Made by a program: the position numbers and the translations under genes
Shown: positions 26,978-38,700 of the stretch, piece by piece
Layout of the letters: every line of letters begins with the position of its first letter
Numbering within the stretch: position 1 is the first letter of the stretch
Assembly (NCBI GenBank): GCA_027886175.1
Contig: JAJNNQ010000027.1
Location: 9,252,001 to 9,316,000 of the forward strand
DNA length: 64,000 nt
Direction of reading: 5' to 3'
DNA from: Phylloscopus collybita
Taxonomy: Eukaryota > Chordata > Aves > Passeriformes > Phylloscopidae
Notes under the pieces: generated by a model
What the model saw: only the letters and a program-made list of their open reading frames with translations
Database searches by the model: none
Told to the model about the DNA's origin: nothing

Positions 26978-29900
26978 TGGGCCACGGTTTGTGTCTAATG
27001 CTATGTGCCTGCCACTCGGCTTATGCCTAGTAAAATCCCATACAAATGAGGATATCTCCCAGATGGAGTCTACCACCAGTTGAAAGTTTGTCTGCCCTTC
27101 TAATGCCAACGGCCTCATACAAACTGACATCAGGAATCTGGAGAGGACGCATTGGTTTCCCATGGAAAAGGGCCACCTTTGTTTTTCAATGCTGTCTGCC
27201 TGCCAGTGGACACATGCCGACTAAAATTCCCTACAAATGAGGATATCTCCCAAATGCAATTTCCCACCAGATGGAAGTTTGTCTGCCCTTTTAATGCCAA
27301 AGGCCTCCTACAAACTGACATCAGGAGGCTGGGTTGGAGAGTTTGTTTTCCCATGGAAAAGGGCCACCGTACGTGTCTAAGTCTCTCTGCCCGCCACTGG
27401 GCTTCTACCTGCTGAAATTCCATACAAATGACGATATCTCCCCGATGTAATCAGCCACCAGACGGAAGTTTGTTTGCCCTTGTACTGCCAAAGGCCTCCT
27501 AAAACCTGACATCAGGAACGTGGCCTGGAGATTTTTGGCTGCCCATGGGAAAAGGGCCACCGTTCATGTCTAATGGTATCTGCCTGCCACTGGGCTTCTA
27601 CCTGCTGAAATTCCATACAAATGAGGATATCTCCACGATGCAATCAACCACCAGACGGAAGTTTGTCTGCCCTTGTCGTTCCAAAGGCCTTCTAGAAACG
27701 GACATCAGGAACGTGGGGTGGAGACTTTGGTTTCCCATAGAAATGGGCCATTGTTCGTGTTTAATGCTGTCTGCCTGCCACTGGGCTTCTTCCTACTAAA
27801 ATTGCACTAAAATTCAATAGAAATGAGGATATCTATCAGGTGTAATCTACCACCAGATGGAAGTTTCTCTGCCCTTATATTGGAAAACGCCTCCTACAAA
27901 GTGACATTTGCAACATGGGCTGGAGGTTTTGGTTTCCCACGGAAAAGGGCCACTGTTCGTGTCTAAGGCTGTCTGCCTGTCACTGGGGTTATGCCTGCTG
28001 AAATTCCTCACAAATGAGGATATATCCCAGATGCAATATGCCACCAGTTGGAAGTTTGTCCCCTCTTGTAGTGCCAGAGGCCTCCTAAAAAATGACATCA
28101 GGAACCTGGGGTGGAGACTTTGGTTTCCCATGGAAATGGGCCACTATTCATGTCTAATTCTGTCTGCCTGCCGCTGGGATTCTGCCTACTAAAATTCCAC
28201 TCAAATTCCATACAAATGAGGATATCTCCCAGGTGTAATCTACCACCAGGTGGAAGTTTGTCTGCCCTCATAGTGCCAAAGGCCTCCTAAGAACTGACAT
28301 CAGGAACGTGGGGTGGAGACTTTGGTTTCCCAAGGAAATGGGCCACCGTTTGTGTCTAATGCTGTCTGCCAGCCACTGGGCTTATGCCTACTAAAATTCC
28401 ACTAAAATTCTATATAAATGAGGATATCTCTCAGGTGCAATCTACAACCAGATGGAAGTTTCCCTGCCCTTGTAGTGCCAAAGCCCTTCTAAAAACTGAC
28501 ATCAGGAACGTGGGGTGGAGACTCTACTTTTCCCATGGAAATGGGCCACCGTTTGTGTCTAATGCTATGTGCCTGCCACTGGGCTTCTTCCTACTAAAAT
28601 TCCACTAAAATTCCATGGAAATTAGGATATCTCCCAGGTGCAATCTACCACCAGATGGAAGTTTTTCTGCCCTTGTAGCTCCAAACGCCTCTTACAAACT
28701 GACATCAGGAACGTGGGGTGGAGACTTTGGTTTCCCATGGGAAAGGGGCACCGTTCGTGTCTAATGCTGTCTGCCTGCCACTGGGCTTCTGTCTGCTGAA
28801 ATTCCATACAAATGAGGATATCTCCTCGATGCAATCAACCATCAGATGGAACTTTGTCTGCCCTTTTAGTGCCAAAGGCCTCTTACAATCTGACATCAGG
28901 ACCGTGGGGTGGAGACTTTGGTTTCCCATGGAAATGGGCCAGCGTTCGTGTCTAATGCTGTGTGCCTGCCACTAGGCTTCTGCCTATTAAAATCCCACTA
29001 AAATTCCATACAAATGAGGATGTCTCCCAGGTGCAATCTACTACCACATGGAAGTTTGTCTGCCCTGTAGTGCCAAAGGCTTCCTACAAATTGATATCAG
29101 GAACCTGGGGTGGAGACTTTGGTTTCCCATGGAAAAGGGCCACCGTTAGTGTCTAATTCTATCTGCCTGCCACTGGGCTTATGGCTACTAAAATTACATA
29201 CAAATGAGGATATCTCCCAGATGCAATATGCCACCAGTTGGAAGTTTGTCTCCTCTTGTAGTGCCAGAGGCCTCCTAGAAAATGACATCAGGAACCTGGG
29301 GTGGAGACTTTGGTTTCCCATGGAAATGGGCCACTATTCATGTCTAATTCTGTCTGCCTGCCGCTGGGCTTATGCCTACTAAAATTCCACTACAATTCCA
29401 TACAAATGAGAATATCTGCCAGGTGCAATCAAACACCAGATGGACCTTTCTCTGCCCTTGTGTTTCCAAAGGCCTCCTACAAACTGCCATCAGGAACCTA
29501 GGGTGGAGACTTTGGTTTCCCATGGAAAAGGACCACCGTTCCTGTCTAATGCTGTCTGCCTGGCACTGAGGTTATGACTGCTGAAGTTCCATACAAATGA
29601 GGATATTTCCCAGGTGCAATCTACCACCAGATGGAAGTTTGTCTGCCTTCGTAGTGCCAAAGGCCTCCTCCAAACTGACACCAGGAACTTGGAGTGGAGA
29701 CTTTGGTTTCCCATGGAAATGGGCCAGCGTTTGTGTCTAATGATGTGTTCCTGCCACTAGGCTTCTGCCTATTAAAATACCACTAAAATTCCTTACAAAT
29801 GAGGATACCTCCCAGGTGCAATCTACCACCAGATAGAAGTTTGTCTGCCCCTGTAGAGCCAAAGGCTTTCTACAAATTGACATCAGGAACCTGGGGCGGA

Positions 29901-32040
29901 GACTTTGGTTTCCCATGGAAAAGGGCCACCGTTCGTATCTTATGCTGTCTGCCTGCTACTGGGCTTATGGCTACTAAAATTACATACAAATGAGGATATC
30001 TCCCAGATGCAATATGCCAGCAGTTGGAAGTTAGTCTCCTCTTGTAGTGCCAGAGGCCTCCTAAAAAATGACATCAGGAACCTGGGGTGGAGACTTTGGT
30101 TTCCCATGGAAATGGGCCACTATTCATGTCTAATTCTGCCTGCCTGCCGCTGGGATTCTGCCTACTAAAATTCCTCTAAAATTCCATACAAATGAGAATA
30201 TCTCCCAGGTGCAATCTACCACCAGATGGAAGTTTGTCTGCCCATGGTGAGCCAAAGGCTTCCTACAAATTGACATCAGGAACCTAGGGCGGAGACTTTG
30301 GTTTCCCATGGAAAAGGACCACCGTTCGTTTCTAATGCTGTCTGCCTGCCACTGTGGTTATGACTGCTGAAGTTCCATACAAATGAGGATATCTCCCAGG
30401 TGCAATCTACAACCACGTGGACGTTTGTCTGCCCTCGTAGTGCCAAAGGCCTCCTAAAAACTGACATCAGGAACGTGGGGTGGAGACTTTGGTTTCCCAA
30501 GGAAATGGGCCACCGTTTGTGTCTAATGCTGTCTGCCAGCCACTGGGCTTATGCCTACTAAAATTCCACTAAAGTTCTATACAAATGAGGATATCTCCCA
30601 GGTGCAATCTACAACCACGTGGACGTTTGTCTGCCCTCGTAGTGCCAAAGGCCTCCTAAAAACTGACATCAGGAACGTGGGGTGGAGACTTTCTTTTCCC
30701 ATGGAAATGGGCCACCTTTTGTGTCTAATGCTATGTGCCTGCCACTGGGCTTATGCCTAGTAAAAACCCATACAAATGATGATATCTCCCAGATGGAATC
30801 TACCACCACTTGAAAGTTTTTCTAGCATTGTAATGCGAATGGCCTCCTACAAACTGACATCAGGAATCTGGAGAGGACGCTTTGGTTTCCCATGGAAAAG
30901 GGCCACCCTTGGTGTTTAATGCTGTCTTCCTGCCCGTGGGCATATACCTACTAAAATTCCCTACAAATGAGGATATCTCCCAAATGCAATTTCCTACCAG
31001 ATGGAAGTTTGTCTGCCCTTTTAATGCCAAAGGCCTCCGACAACCTGACATCAGGAATGTGGGATGGAGACTTTGGTTTCCTAAGGAAACGGGCCACTGT
31101 TCCTGTCTAATTCTCTCTGCCTTCCGCTGGGATTCTGCCTACTAAAATTCCACTAAAATTCCATAGAAATGAGGATATCTCCCAGGTGCAATCTACAACC
31201 AGATGGAAGTTTCTCCTCCCTTATATTGGAAAACGCCTCCTACAAAGTGACATTTGCAACATGGGGTGGAGATTTTGGTTTCCCATGGAAAAGGGCCACT
31301 GTTTGTGTCTAATGCTGTCTGCCTGCCAGGGGGCATATGCCTACTAAAATTCCATACAAATGAGGATATCTCCCAAACGCAATTTCCCACCAGATGGAAG
31401 TTTGTCTACCCTTTTAATGCCCAAGACCTCCTAAAAACTGACATCAGGAGCCTGGGTTGGAGACTTTGGTTTCCCATGGAAACGGGCCACCGTTCGTGTC
31501 TAATGCTGTTTGCCTGCCACTGGGCTTCTGCCTGCTGAAATTCCTCACAAATGAGGATATCTCCCTGATGCAATCAGCCACCAGACGGAAGTTTGTCTGC
31601 CCTTGTAGTGCCAAAGGCCTCTTACAAACTGACATCAGGAACAGGGAATGGAGACTTGGATTTCCCATGGAAAAGGTACACTCTTCGTGTCTAATGCTGT
31701 CTGCCTGCCACTGGGCTTCTGTCTGCTGAAATTCCATACAAATGAGGATATCTCCTTGATGCAATCAACCACCAGACGGAACTTTGTCTGCCCTTGTAGT
31801 GCCAAAGTCCTCCTACAAACTGACATCAGGAAGCTGGAGTGGAGACTTTGGTTTCCCATGGAAATGGGCCAGCGTTCGTGTCTAATTATATGTGCCTGCC
31901 ACTAGGCTTCTGCCTATTAATTTTCCACTTAAATTCCATACAAATGAGGATGTCTTCCAGGTGCTATCTACCACCAGATAGAAGTTTGACTGCCCTTGTA
32001 ATGACAACGGCCTTTTACAAACTGACATCTGGAATCTGGA

Positions 32041-32046
32041 GAGGAC
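32041..32046. repeat. Target-site duplication (left) of the class II ERV
   Basis: GAGGAC lies directly before the LTR end and again at 35786-35791. Uninterrupted monomers read CTGGAGAGGACGCTTTGG, so the host site is GAGGAC. A 6-bp duplication is typical of alpha/betaretroviral integrases. Confidence 0.9.
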
Positions 32047-32760
32047 TGTTGCAGTGCGTGCCTGCTCTGGCCTGGCTCAGTGTCTAGCCTGGCCTACCCG
32101 GCAGCTCTCGGCACGCCCCAACCAGTCACTTTGTGGGGGTTCGTGTCTTGTCACTGGATAACGCTGTCAAGGCCGGATTGAAGAAAGAAGGGACTCTCTC
32201 TTGAATTTTCTAGGGAACAGAGGCTTTATTCGGGGGCGGGGGGAAGGGGGTCAGAATGATCCCCCCAGCCACCCCAGGCTGGTGCCTCTGGAGAGAGAGA
32301 CCCTGAGCCTGGGGTGGTGGGCGGTTTAATACTACAATTCTGGGGTGGATTCTAAGTTACAGTTACTAATAAAACAATCTAAATACATCATGCTAAATTA
32401 AGTCATTTAGGTTCTAACAAATCTAGCACAAGTTTTGGGATGGGCCGAGAACAGTTTTGCAAAATGAATGGCTAGCTCTACTGTACTTCAAAGATAAGAA
32501 TTAAATGATGGACACGAGGATAATTATGCATGACAAAGGAGGTAAGGCAGGGGAGAACTAATAAAAGAAAGATTCTAAGCAGGGGCAAAGCTGTCCTAGA
32601 AACTCTTATTGGAACTACAAAAAGTTACATATTAAAACAAGCAATACATCTTAAGACAAAAGGGCTTTCTTGAATTTTGCAGACTATTCTAAACCTAACA
32701 ATAAAACTCTTCATGCTGAATTTTCAGCTAAGGCCTGCACATATTATTTTTGCAGAGTCA
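32047..32760 (-). mobile_element. 3' LTR of the class II ERV
   Basis: 714 bp reading TGACTCTGC...CTGCAACA on the minus strand. AATAAA lies at 32225-32230, about 180 bp before the downstream end. A GC-rich tract (32235-32320) precedes the poly(A) signal and the region after it would be U5. A 77-bp stretch at its start recurs at the other end of the element. Confidence 0.9.
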
Positions 32761-32796
32761 TACTTCCCCCTTTTTTTTTTTTTTTTTTTTTTTTTG
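32761..32796 (-). other. Polypurine tract of the class II ERV
   Basis: On the minus strand a run of about 25 A followed by GGGGGAAG and TA abuts the LTR start. This is where plus-strand DNA synthesis is primed in retroviruses. The length of the A run is unusual. Confidence 0.8.
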
Positions 32797-34173
32797 TTAC
32801 TGATCTGGTGTGTAAACTTCTGAGCTATTTTCACTGCTGGTAACTTCGTCTAGCGGAAATTCGTTGGCTGGCTCTACTGAATGCACTGAATGCACAGAGG
32901 GGGTGGAAGTGGAAAAAACTGCACGCATGATCAAACTTTTTACTAAACTAAAAGCAAAGGCCACAACTAATACAATGAACAACACTAACAGTCCTGTTTT
33001 GATCCATGAGCTGGCAACTTTAGAAAGTCCGACACCTGAAAAGATGTTGTCAAACCAGTCTCCTATTTCTTCTTTGATGGAACTGACCATCCCTCGTAGC
33101 TGGTGGACAGATTTTCTGACGTCTTCTGCTTTAGATGATAGGTTGAAGCAGCAGAGTCCTTCGAACTCCTCGCACGAATGTTGATTCAACAAAAGCAAGT
33201 AATCAATGGCAGCTCTATTTTGGAGCGTTGCCCGTCTAGTTATCTGTTCGTCTGATAAGAGGTCACTTATAGCACGAGATGTTAAATTTGCTTGTTTAGC
33301 TACCCAACATTCTAATTGGCCTAATTCTCCCACAGACTTTGCAATTGAAACCCAAGGTAAAAAAACTGACAGGGCTGCTGCTTTTGCCCTGGACCAATGG
33401 ATAATTTCTGAATTGCAATCCGAATTAAGACTTGTCAAGTCTCTCTTCTGAACTTTTAGAGAGGAATTTTTCTTGTGCCAATTGAGAATTTGAGTCATGT
33501 TAGGGGTAAAAAGGCTCAGCTTACTCAGAGTGCAAGGACCTCCAATGAGACGAGCTGGGATCCCAGTAAAGGCTCTGTCACTACAAACAAGGAAAAAACC
33601 TTTGGGAAGGGAAAGGGAATTGCTAGCAGAAAAAGTAAGGACATGAACAATTTTTGCACACCAATTTGTTGCCATATAAGAAATTTCAGCTTGTCTCAAA
33701 TTGTAAAACGACTTTTCTTGCTCTTTGGGTGGGGTATACATAAATTGAACACAAAAAGGAGCTTTGGAGGACCCAAGGAGTTCTAATTCTTGGGGCTCCA
33801 GGTGGGGGCGGCCGAGAGACTGAGACCATTGTTTCCAAAAAGCAAGGGGATTTTTAACAACAGTAGAAGGGGGCTCATTTATTTCTTGAAACTCTTTAAC
33901 TGCGCTAGGTTTCTGATTAAAACTTTGACGCTACCGGAGGAGTGGTTGAGGATACTCTTCTTCTTTTGCAGGGATCCCTACTAAGCAGGCAGACATGGGA
34001 TTTTGGGCTGAGGCTGAGGCTAGACAAATGTGATCTTGGCCTAGACTCTGTGCAAGGGTTTTCCACACATTGGTTTTTGGCTGTGGGACAATCCAGAAGA
34101 AAGCCAGGGTTGGCAAACTGAGCAGCATCACAAATGCAAACACTCTCGAACTACGAATTTCCATGCTGACCAC
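32797..34173 (-). pseudogene. env: Retroviral envelope (env), one in-frame stop
   Basis: This is the coat glycoprotein of the class II ERV. The frame runs from ATG at 34171-34173 (or 34162-34164) to TAA at 32797-32799, interrupted by one TAG at 33931-33933. The first part has a signal-peptide-like hydrophobic stretch (VFAFVMLLSLPTLAFF). After the stop, counting from the Met at 33741, there is a basic cleavage-type site (VQKR, residues 97-100). A hydrophobic segment between Cys109 and Cys145 resembles an internal fusion peptide. It is followed by the LQNRAAIDYLL region, a CX6CC motif (Cys190 to Cys198), a membrane span at about 248-272 and a 40-residue tail. The surface unit, about 240 codons, is short. 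The internal fusion peptide and CX6CC favour an alpharetrovirus-like TM. Translation is blocked by the stop and by loss of the 5' LTR. Confidence 0.88.
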
Positions 34174-34208
34174 CAGGCCTGTAGTTCTGTAACTTAAAAG
34201 AAAAGAAT

Positions 34209-34787
34209 TTAGTTAAACAAACACTGAAAACACTCAGCAAGAGGAAGCAGCTCTTCTGCTTCTTCCTCTTGCCAAAACATCCAGGAAGGAATACTAACTG
34301 GACAAGAAGGCTCTGTGTCTGAACCTTCCTGTTCTTCATCTTTTTTTCTCTTTCTCCAGGAGGCGACAGCTGCCTGGGGCACTTTTGCTTCTGATGTTTT
34401 GGGGACATAGGGTCTCACACATCGGGAGGGAATCTACCGCAAGCCGGTGGGAGTGGAGACACAGGCGTACCCGCGCCTCCAGGTGACTAAATCATGAGGA
34501 CTCTGTATCCTCCAAGTTTCTGGATCTTTGACAAGGACCTTTGGCCTTTCATGGGGTTCTAACAGAGAGCTCCCTCGAAAGTGCCTTGTCACCGGCGGGT
34601 TCATGGTCTCAAAGGAACAGTTAAGAAAATTCAAAGTGAACAGAGCACGGGCCAATCTCACAGATGGTGGTTCAATTTTGAGGATTGGTTGCTGCTGACT
34701 GAGGACTCTTTTGAGGTTAAGATGAGTCCTCTCCACAATTGCTTGGCCTGTGGGAGAGTGGGGAATCCCTGTTTTGTGTTTTACTTC
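34209..34787 (-). pseudogene. pol: Integrase C-terminal part, after the internal stop
   Basis: The pol frame continues past the TGA that ends the upstream part. The third catalytic residue (Glu in GQAIVERTH, near 34735) is on this side of the break. The C-terminal domain follows (DLVTWRRGYACVSTPTG), then another TAG at 34434-34436, and the same frame stays open to 34209 with a basic cluster (WRKRKKDEE) and an acidic tail. The TAG falls within the conserved C-terminal strand of the integrase family, so the original protein probably read through this position. The tail after 34418 could belong to pol or be a leader upstream of env; I cannot decide. Confidence 0.75.
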
Positions 34788-35693
34788 TCATTGCTGTAAA
34801 AAGTTGCTGAATTCTTTAGATGTGTATGCTGGAGCATTATCTGTTTTCAAGGACTTTGGGATGCTTAATACAGCGAAAGCCTGGATAAAATGCTTGATAG
34901 CATCTCCAGCTTTCTCTCCTGTGTGGGCAGATGCAAAAACAGCTCCTGAGAACGTGTCGACAGAGACATGCACGAACTTTTGCTTTCCGAAAGGGGCAAA
35001 GTGCGTGACGTCTGATTGCCACACTTCACAGCTGGACAAACCTCGGGGATTGACACCTGTGGGCAGAGATGAGATTGCACATTTGTTACATTGTGAACAG
35101 TTGTTTACAATTGCTTTGGCTTGGTCACGAGTTAAATTAAACTGCCTGACCAGTCCAGGTGCATTTTGGTGATGGAGTTGGTGACTGATTCTTGCTTGCT
35201 CAAAGTGATTTGGCAGAGGAGCTATCTCCACGGTGGTGGCAAGAGCATCAGCTCTCTTGTTTCCCTCTGCAATGAATCCTGGGAGTTCTGTGTGTGACCT
35301 GGTGTGCATCACAAAAAAGGGGTGTTCTCGGAGAGAAATAAGTTTCACGAGCTTAGAAAGCAACTGAAAAAGTGTGATGTTAGAGACTTCTTGCAGCACA
35401 GACTGTTCTGCTCTAGAAACTATCCCTGCTACATAACTGGAATCTGTCACTAAATTAAAGGGTTCAGAAAATTTTTCAAATGCTCTGACAACTGCAGCCA
35501 ATTCAGCAACCTGAGGTGAGCCTTCCACCTCTGCAACATCAGATTCCCACGGATGTGAATCGGGATCTCGCCAAGTCATTACCGACTTGTGAGATTTACC
35601 TGACGCGTCTGTGAACACTGTCAGTGCATTAAGTGGTTTTCTGCTTTGCATAGTTTTCAGCTCTAAATGAAATTGGACATCAGCACTGAACAT
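34788..35693 (-). pseudogene. pol: RNase H and integrase N-terminal/core (pol fragment)
   Basis: 302 codons of class II retroviral pol. RNase H has all four metal ligands: Asp29 (FTDASG), Glu64 (VAELAAV), Asp84 (VTDSSY) and Asp149 (NKRADALA). Integrase begins around residue 160 with the zinc-binding His171-x3-His175 and Cys199-x2-Cys202. The first two catalytic aspartates follow: Asp228 (WQSDVTH) and Asp285 (KTDNAPAY). The frame ends in TGA at 34788-34790, inside the catalytic core and before the catalytic Glu. Reverse transcriptase, which should precede RNase H, is deleted. The Met at 35691 is internal to the original polyprotein, not a true start. Confidence 0.9.
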
Positions 35694-35706
35694 TTTAAAC
35701 CTAAAC

Positions 35707-35785
35707 CTATTCTAAACCTAACAATAAAACTCTTCATGCTGAATTTTCAGCTAAGGCCTGCACATATTATTTTTGCAAAGTCATA
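35707..35785 (-). mobile_element. 5' LTR remnant (first 77 bp of U3)
   Basis: 35707-35783 matches 32684-32760 with one mismatch (A at 35778, G at 32755). It is the outer end of the 5' LTR. The break next to pol (CTAAACCTATTCTAAACC) contains short direct repeats that could have mediated the deletion. Two extra bases, TA (35784-35785), lie between TGAC and the target duplication; the same TA lies between the polypurine tract and the 3' LTR. Confidence 0.9.
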
Positions 35786-35791
35786 GAGGAC
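35786..35791. repeat. Target-site duplication (right) of the class II ERV
   Basis: GAGGAC, identical to 32041-32046. The satellite resumes in phase directly after it (GCTTTGGTTTCCCATGG). Confidence 0.9.
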
Positions 35792-38700
35792 GCTTTGGTT
35801 TCCCATGGAAAAGGGCCACCCTTGGTGTTAAATGCTGTCTGCTTACCACTGGGCTTATGACTACTGAAATTACATACAAATGAGGATATCTCCCAGATGC
35901 AATATGCCACCAGATGGAAGTTTGTCTGCTCTTGCAGTGCCAAAGGCCTCCGACAACCTGACATTCAGAACCTCACATGGAGACTTTGGTTTCCTATGAA
36001 AAAGGCCCACCGTTCATATTTAATGCTGTCTGTCTGCAACTGGGCTTCTGAGTACTAAAATTCCACTAAAATTCCATACAAATGAGGACATCTCCGAGGT
36101 GCAATCTACCGCCAGATGGAAGTTTGTCTGCCCTTGTAGTGCCAAAGGCCTCCTAAAAACTGACATCAGGAACATAGGATGGATAATTTGTTTTTCCATT
36201 GAAAAGGGCCACCGTTCGTGTCTAATGCTGTCTGCCTGCCAGTGGGCATATGCCTACTAAAGTTCCATACATATGAGGATATCTCCCAAATGCAATTTCC
36301 CACCAGATGGAAGTTTCTCTGCCCTTTTAATGCCAAAGGCCTCCTACAAACTGATATCAGGGGCCTGGGTTGGAGACATTGTTTTCCCATGGAAAAGGGC
36401 CACCGTTCGTGTCTAATGCTGTCTGCCTGCCACTGGGCTTCTTCCTGCTGAAATTCCATACAAATGAGGATATATCCCAGATGCAATCAGCCACCAGACG
36501 GAAGTTTGTTTGCCCTTGTACTGCCAAAGGCCTCCTAAAACCTGACATCAGGAACGTGGCATGGAGACTTTGGCTGCCCATGGAAAAAGGGCCACCGTTC
36601 ATGTCTAATGCTGTCTGCCTGCCACTGGGCTTCTACCTGCTGAAATTCCATACAAATGAGGATTTCTCCCCGATTCAATCAACCAGCAGATGGAAGATTG
36701 TCTGCCCATGTAGTGCCAAAGCCTTCCTAGAAACGGACATCAGGAACGTGGGGTGGAGACTTTGGTTTCCTATAGAAATGGGCCACCGTTCGTGTGTAAT
36801 GCTGTCTGCCTGCCACTGGGCTTCTTCCTACTAAAATTCCACTAAAATTCCATAGAAACGAGGATATCTCCCAGGTGCAATCTACAACCAGATGGAAGTT
36901 TCTCTGCCTGTATGTTGGAAAAGGCCTCCAACAAAGTGACATCAGCAATGAGCGCGGAGATTTGGGTTTCCCCTGGAAATGGGCCACCGTTCGTGTCTAA
37001 TGGAGTCTGCCTGCCACTGGGGTTATGCCTGCTAAAATTCCTCACAAATGAGGATATCTCCCAGATGGAATCCACCACCAGTTCGAAGTTTGTTTGCCCT
37101 TGTAGTGCCAAAGGCCTCCTAAAAACTGACATCAGGAACCTGGGGTGGTGTCTTTGGTTTCTCATGGAAATGGGCCACCGTTCGTGTCTAATGATTTCTG
37201 CCGGCCATTGGGCTTCTGCCTACGAAAATTCCACTGAAATTCCAGACAAATGAAGACATCTCCCGGGTGCAGTCTATCGCCAGATATAAGTTTGTCTGCT
37301 CTTATAGTGCCAAATGCTTCCTGCAAACTGACATCAGGAATCTGGGGTGGAGACTTTGGTTTCCCCTGGAAAAGGGCCACCGTTCGCGTCTAATGATGTG
37401 TGCCTGCCACTAGGCTTCTGCCTATTAAAATTCCACTAAAATTCCATACATATGCGGATGTCTCTCAGGTGTAATCTACCACCAGATGGAAGTTTGTCTG
37501 CCCCTGTAGAGCCAAAGGCTTCCTACAAATTGACATCAGGAACCTGGGGCGGAGATTTTGGTTTCCCAAGAAAAAGGGCTACCCTTCGTGTCTAATGCTG
37601 TCTGCCTGCCACTGGGATTATGGCTACTAAAATTACATACAAATGAGGATATCTCCCAGATGGAATCTACCAGAAGTTGGAAGTTTGTCTACTCTTGTAG
37701 TGCCAGAGGCCTCCTAGGAAATGACATCAGGAACGTGGGGTGGAGAATTTGGTTTCCCATGGAAAAGGACCACCGTTCCTGTCTAATGCTGTCTGCCTGG
37801 CACTGTGATTATGACTGCGAAGTTCCATACAAATGAGGATATCTCCCAGGTGCAATCTACCACCAGGTGGAAGTTTGTCTGCCCTTGTAGTGCCAAAGGC
37901 CTCCTAAAAACTGACATCAGGAATGTGGGGTGGAGACTTTGGTTTCCCATGGAAATGGGCCACCCTTTGTGTCTAATGCTATGTGCCTGCCACGGGGCTT
38001 ATGCCTACTAAAATTACATACAAATGAGGATATCTCCCAGATGGAGTCTACCACCAGTTAAAAGATTGTCTGCCCTTGTAATGCTAACGGCCTCCTACAA
38101 ACTGACATCAGGAATCTGGAGAAGGCGCTTTGGTTTCCCATGTAAAAGGGCCACCCTTGGTGTTTAATGCTGTCTCCTTGCCACTGGGCTTATGACTACT
38201 GAAATTACATACAAATGAGGATATCTCCCAGATGCAATATGCCACCAGATGGAAGTTTGTCTGCTCTTGCAGTGCCAAAGGCCTCCTTCAAACTGACATT
38301 CAGAACCTCACCTGGAGACTTTGGTTTTCTATAGAAAAGGCCCACCATTCATGGTAATGCTGTCTGTCTTCCACAGGGTTTCTGAGTACTAATATACAAC
38401 TAAAATTCCATACAAATGAGGATATCTCCCCAATGCAATCAACCACCAGACGGAAGTTTGTCTGCCCTTGTACTACCAAAGGCCTCCTAAAACCTGACAT
38501 TGGGAACGTGGTGTGGAGACTTTGGTTTCCCATGGATATGGGCCAGTGAACATGTCTAATGCTATCTGTCTGGAACTGTTGTTATGACTGCTGAAGTTCC
38601 ATAAAAATAAGGATATCTCGCAGGTGCAATCTACCACCAGGTGGAAGTTTCTCTGCCCTTGTAGTGCCAAAGGCCTCCGAGAAACGGACATCAGGAACGT

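Larger units (their letters stand above)
20366..32046 (-). repeat. 191-bp satellite, array B left part (reverse orientation)
   Basis: These are reverse complements of the array A monomers: GGAGACTTTGGTTTCCCATGG, GTCTAATGCTGTCTGCCTGCC, CAAATGAGGATATCTCCCAG and TAGTGCCAAAGGCCTCCTAC recur in that order. Many monomers are about 15 bp longer because of a local duplication (TAAAATTCCACTAAAATTCC) before CATACAAATGAGG; both lengths are intermixed. Divergence between neighbours is higher than in array A, and only short higher-order blocks are seen. The join to the 40-bp minisatellite at about 20366 falls mid-monomer. Frames on both strands are repeat artefacts. Confidence 0.97.
32047..35785 (-). mobile_element. 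Class II (ERVK-like) endogenous retrovirus, 5'-deleted
   Basis: A 3.74-kb provirus inserted in satellite array B and read on the minus strand. In its own 5'-to-3' order it has 77 bp of LTR start (35783-35707), RNase H and integrase (35693-34437), env (34173-32797), a polypurine tract and a full LTR (32760-32047). The rest of the 5' LTR, leader, gag, protease and reverse transcriptase are missing. The 77-bp LTR overlap has one mismatch, so insertion was fairly recent. The 6-bp target duplication GAGGAC is intact, so the internal loss probably followed integration. It cannot be functional: it lacks the promoter, gag and reverse transcriptase and has stops in pol and env. Confidence 0.93.
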
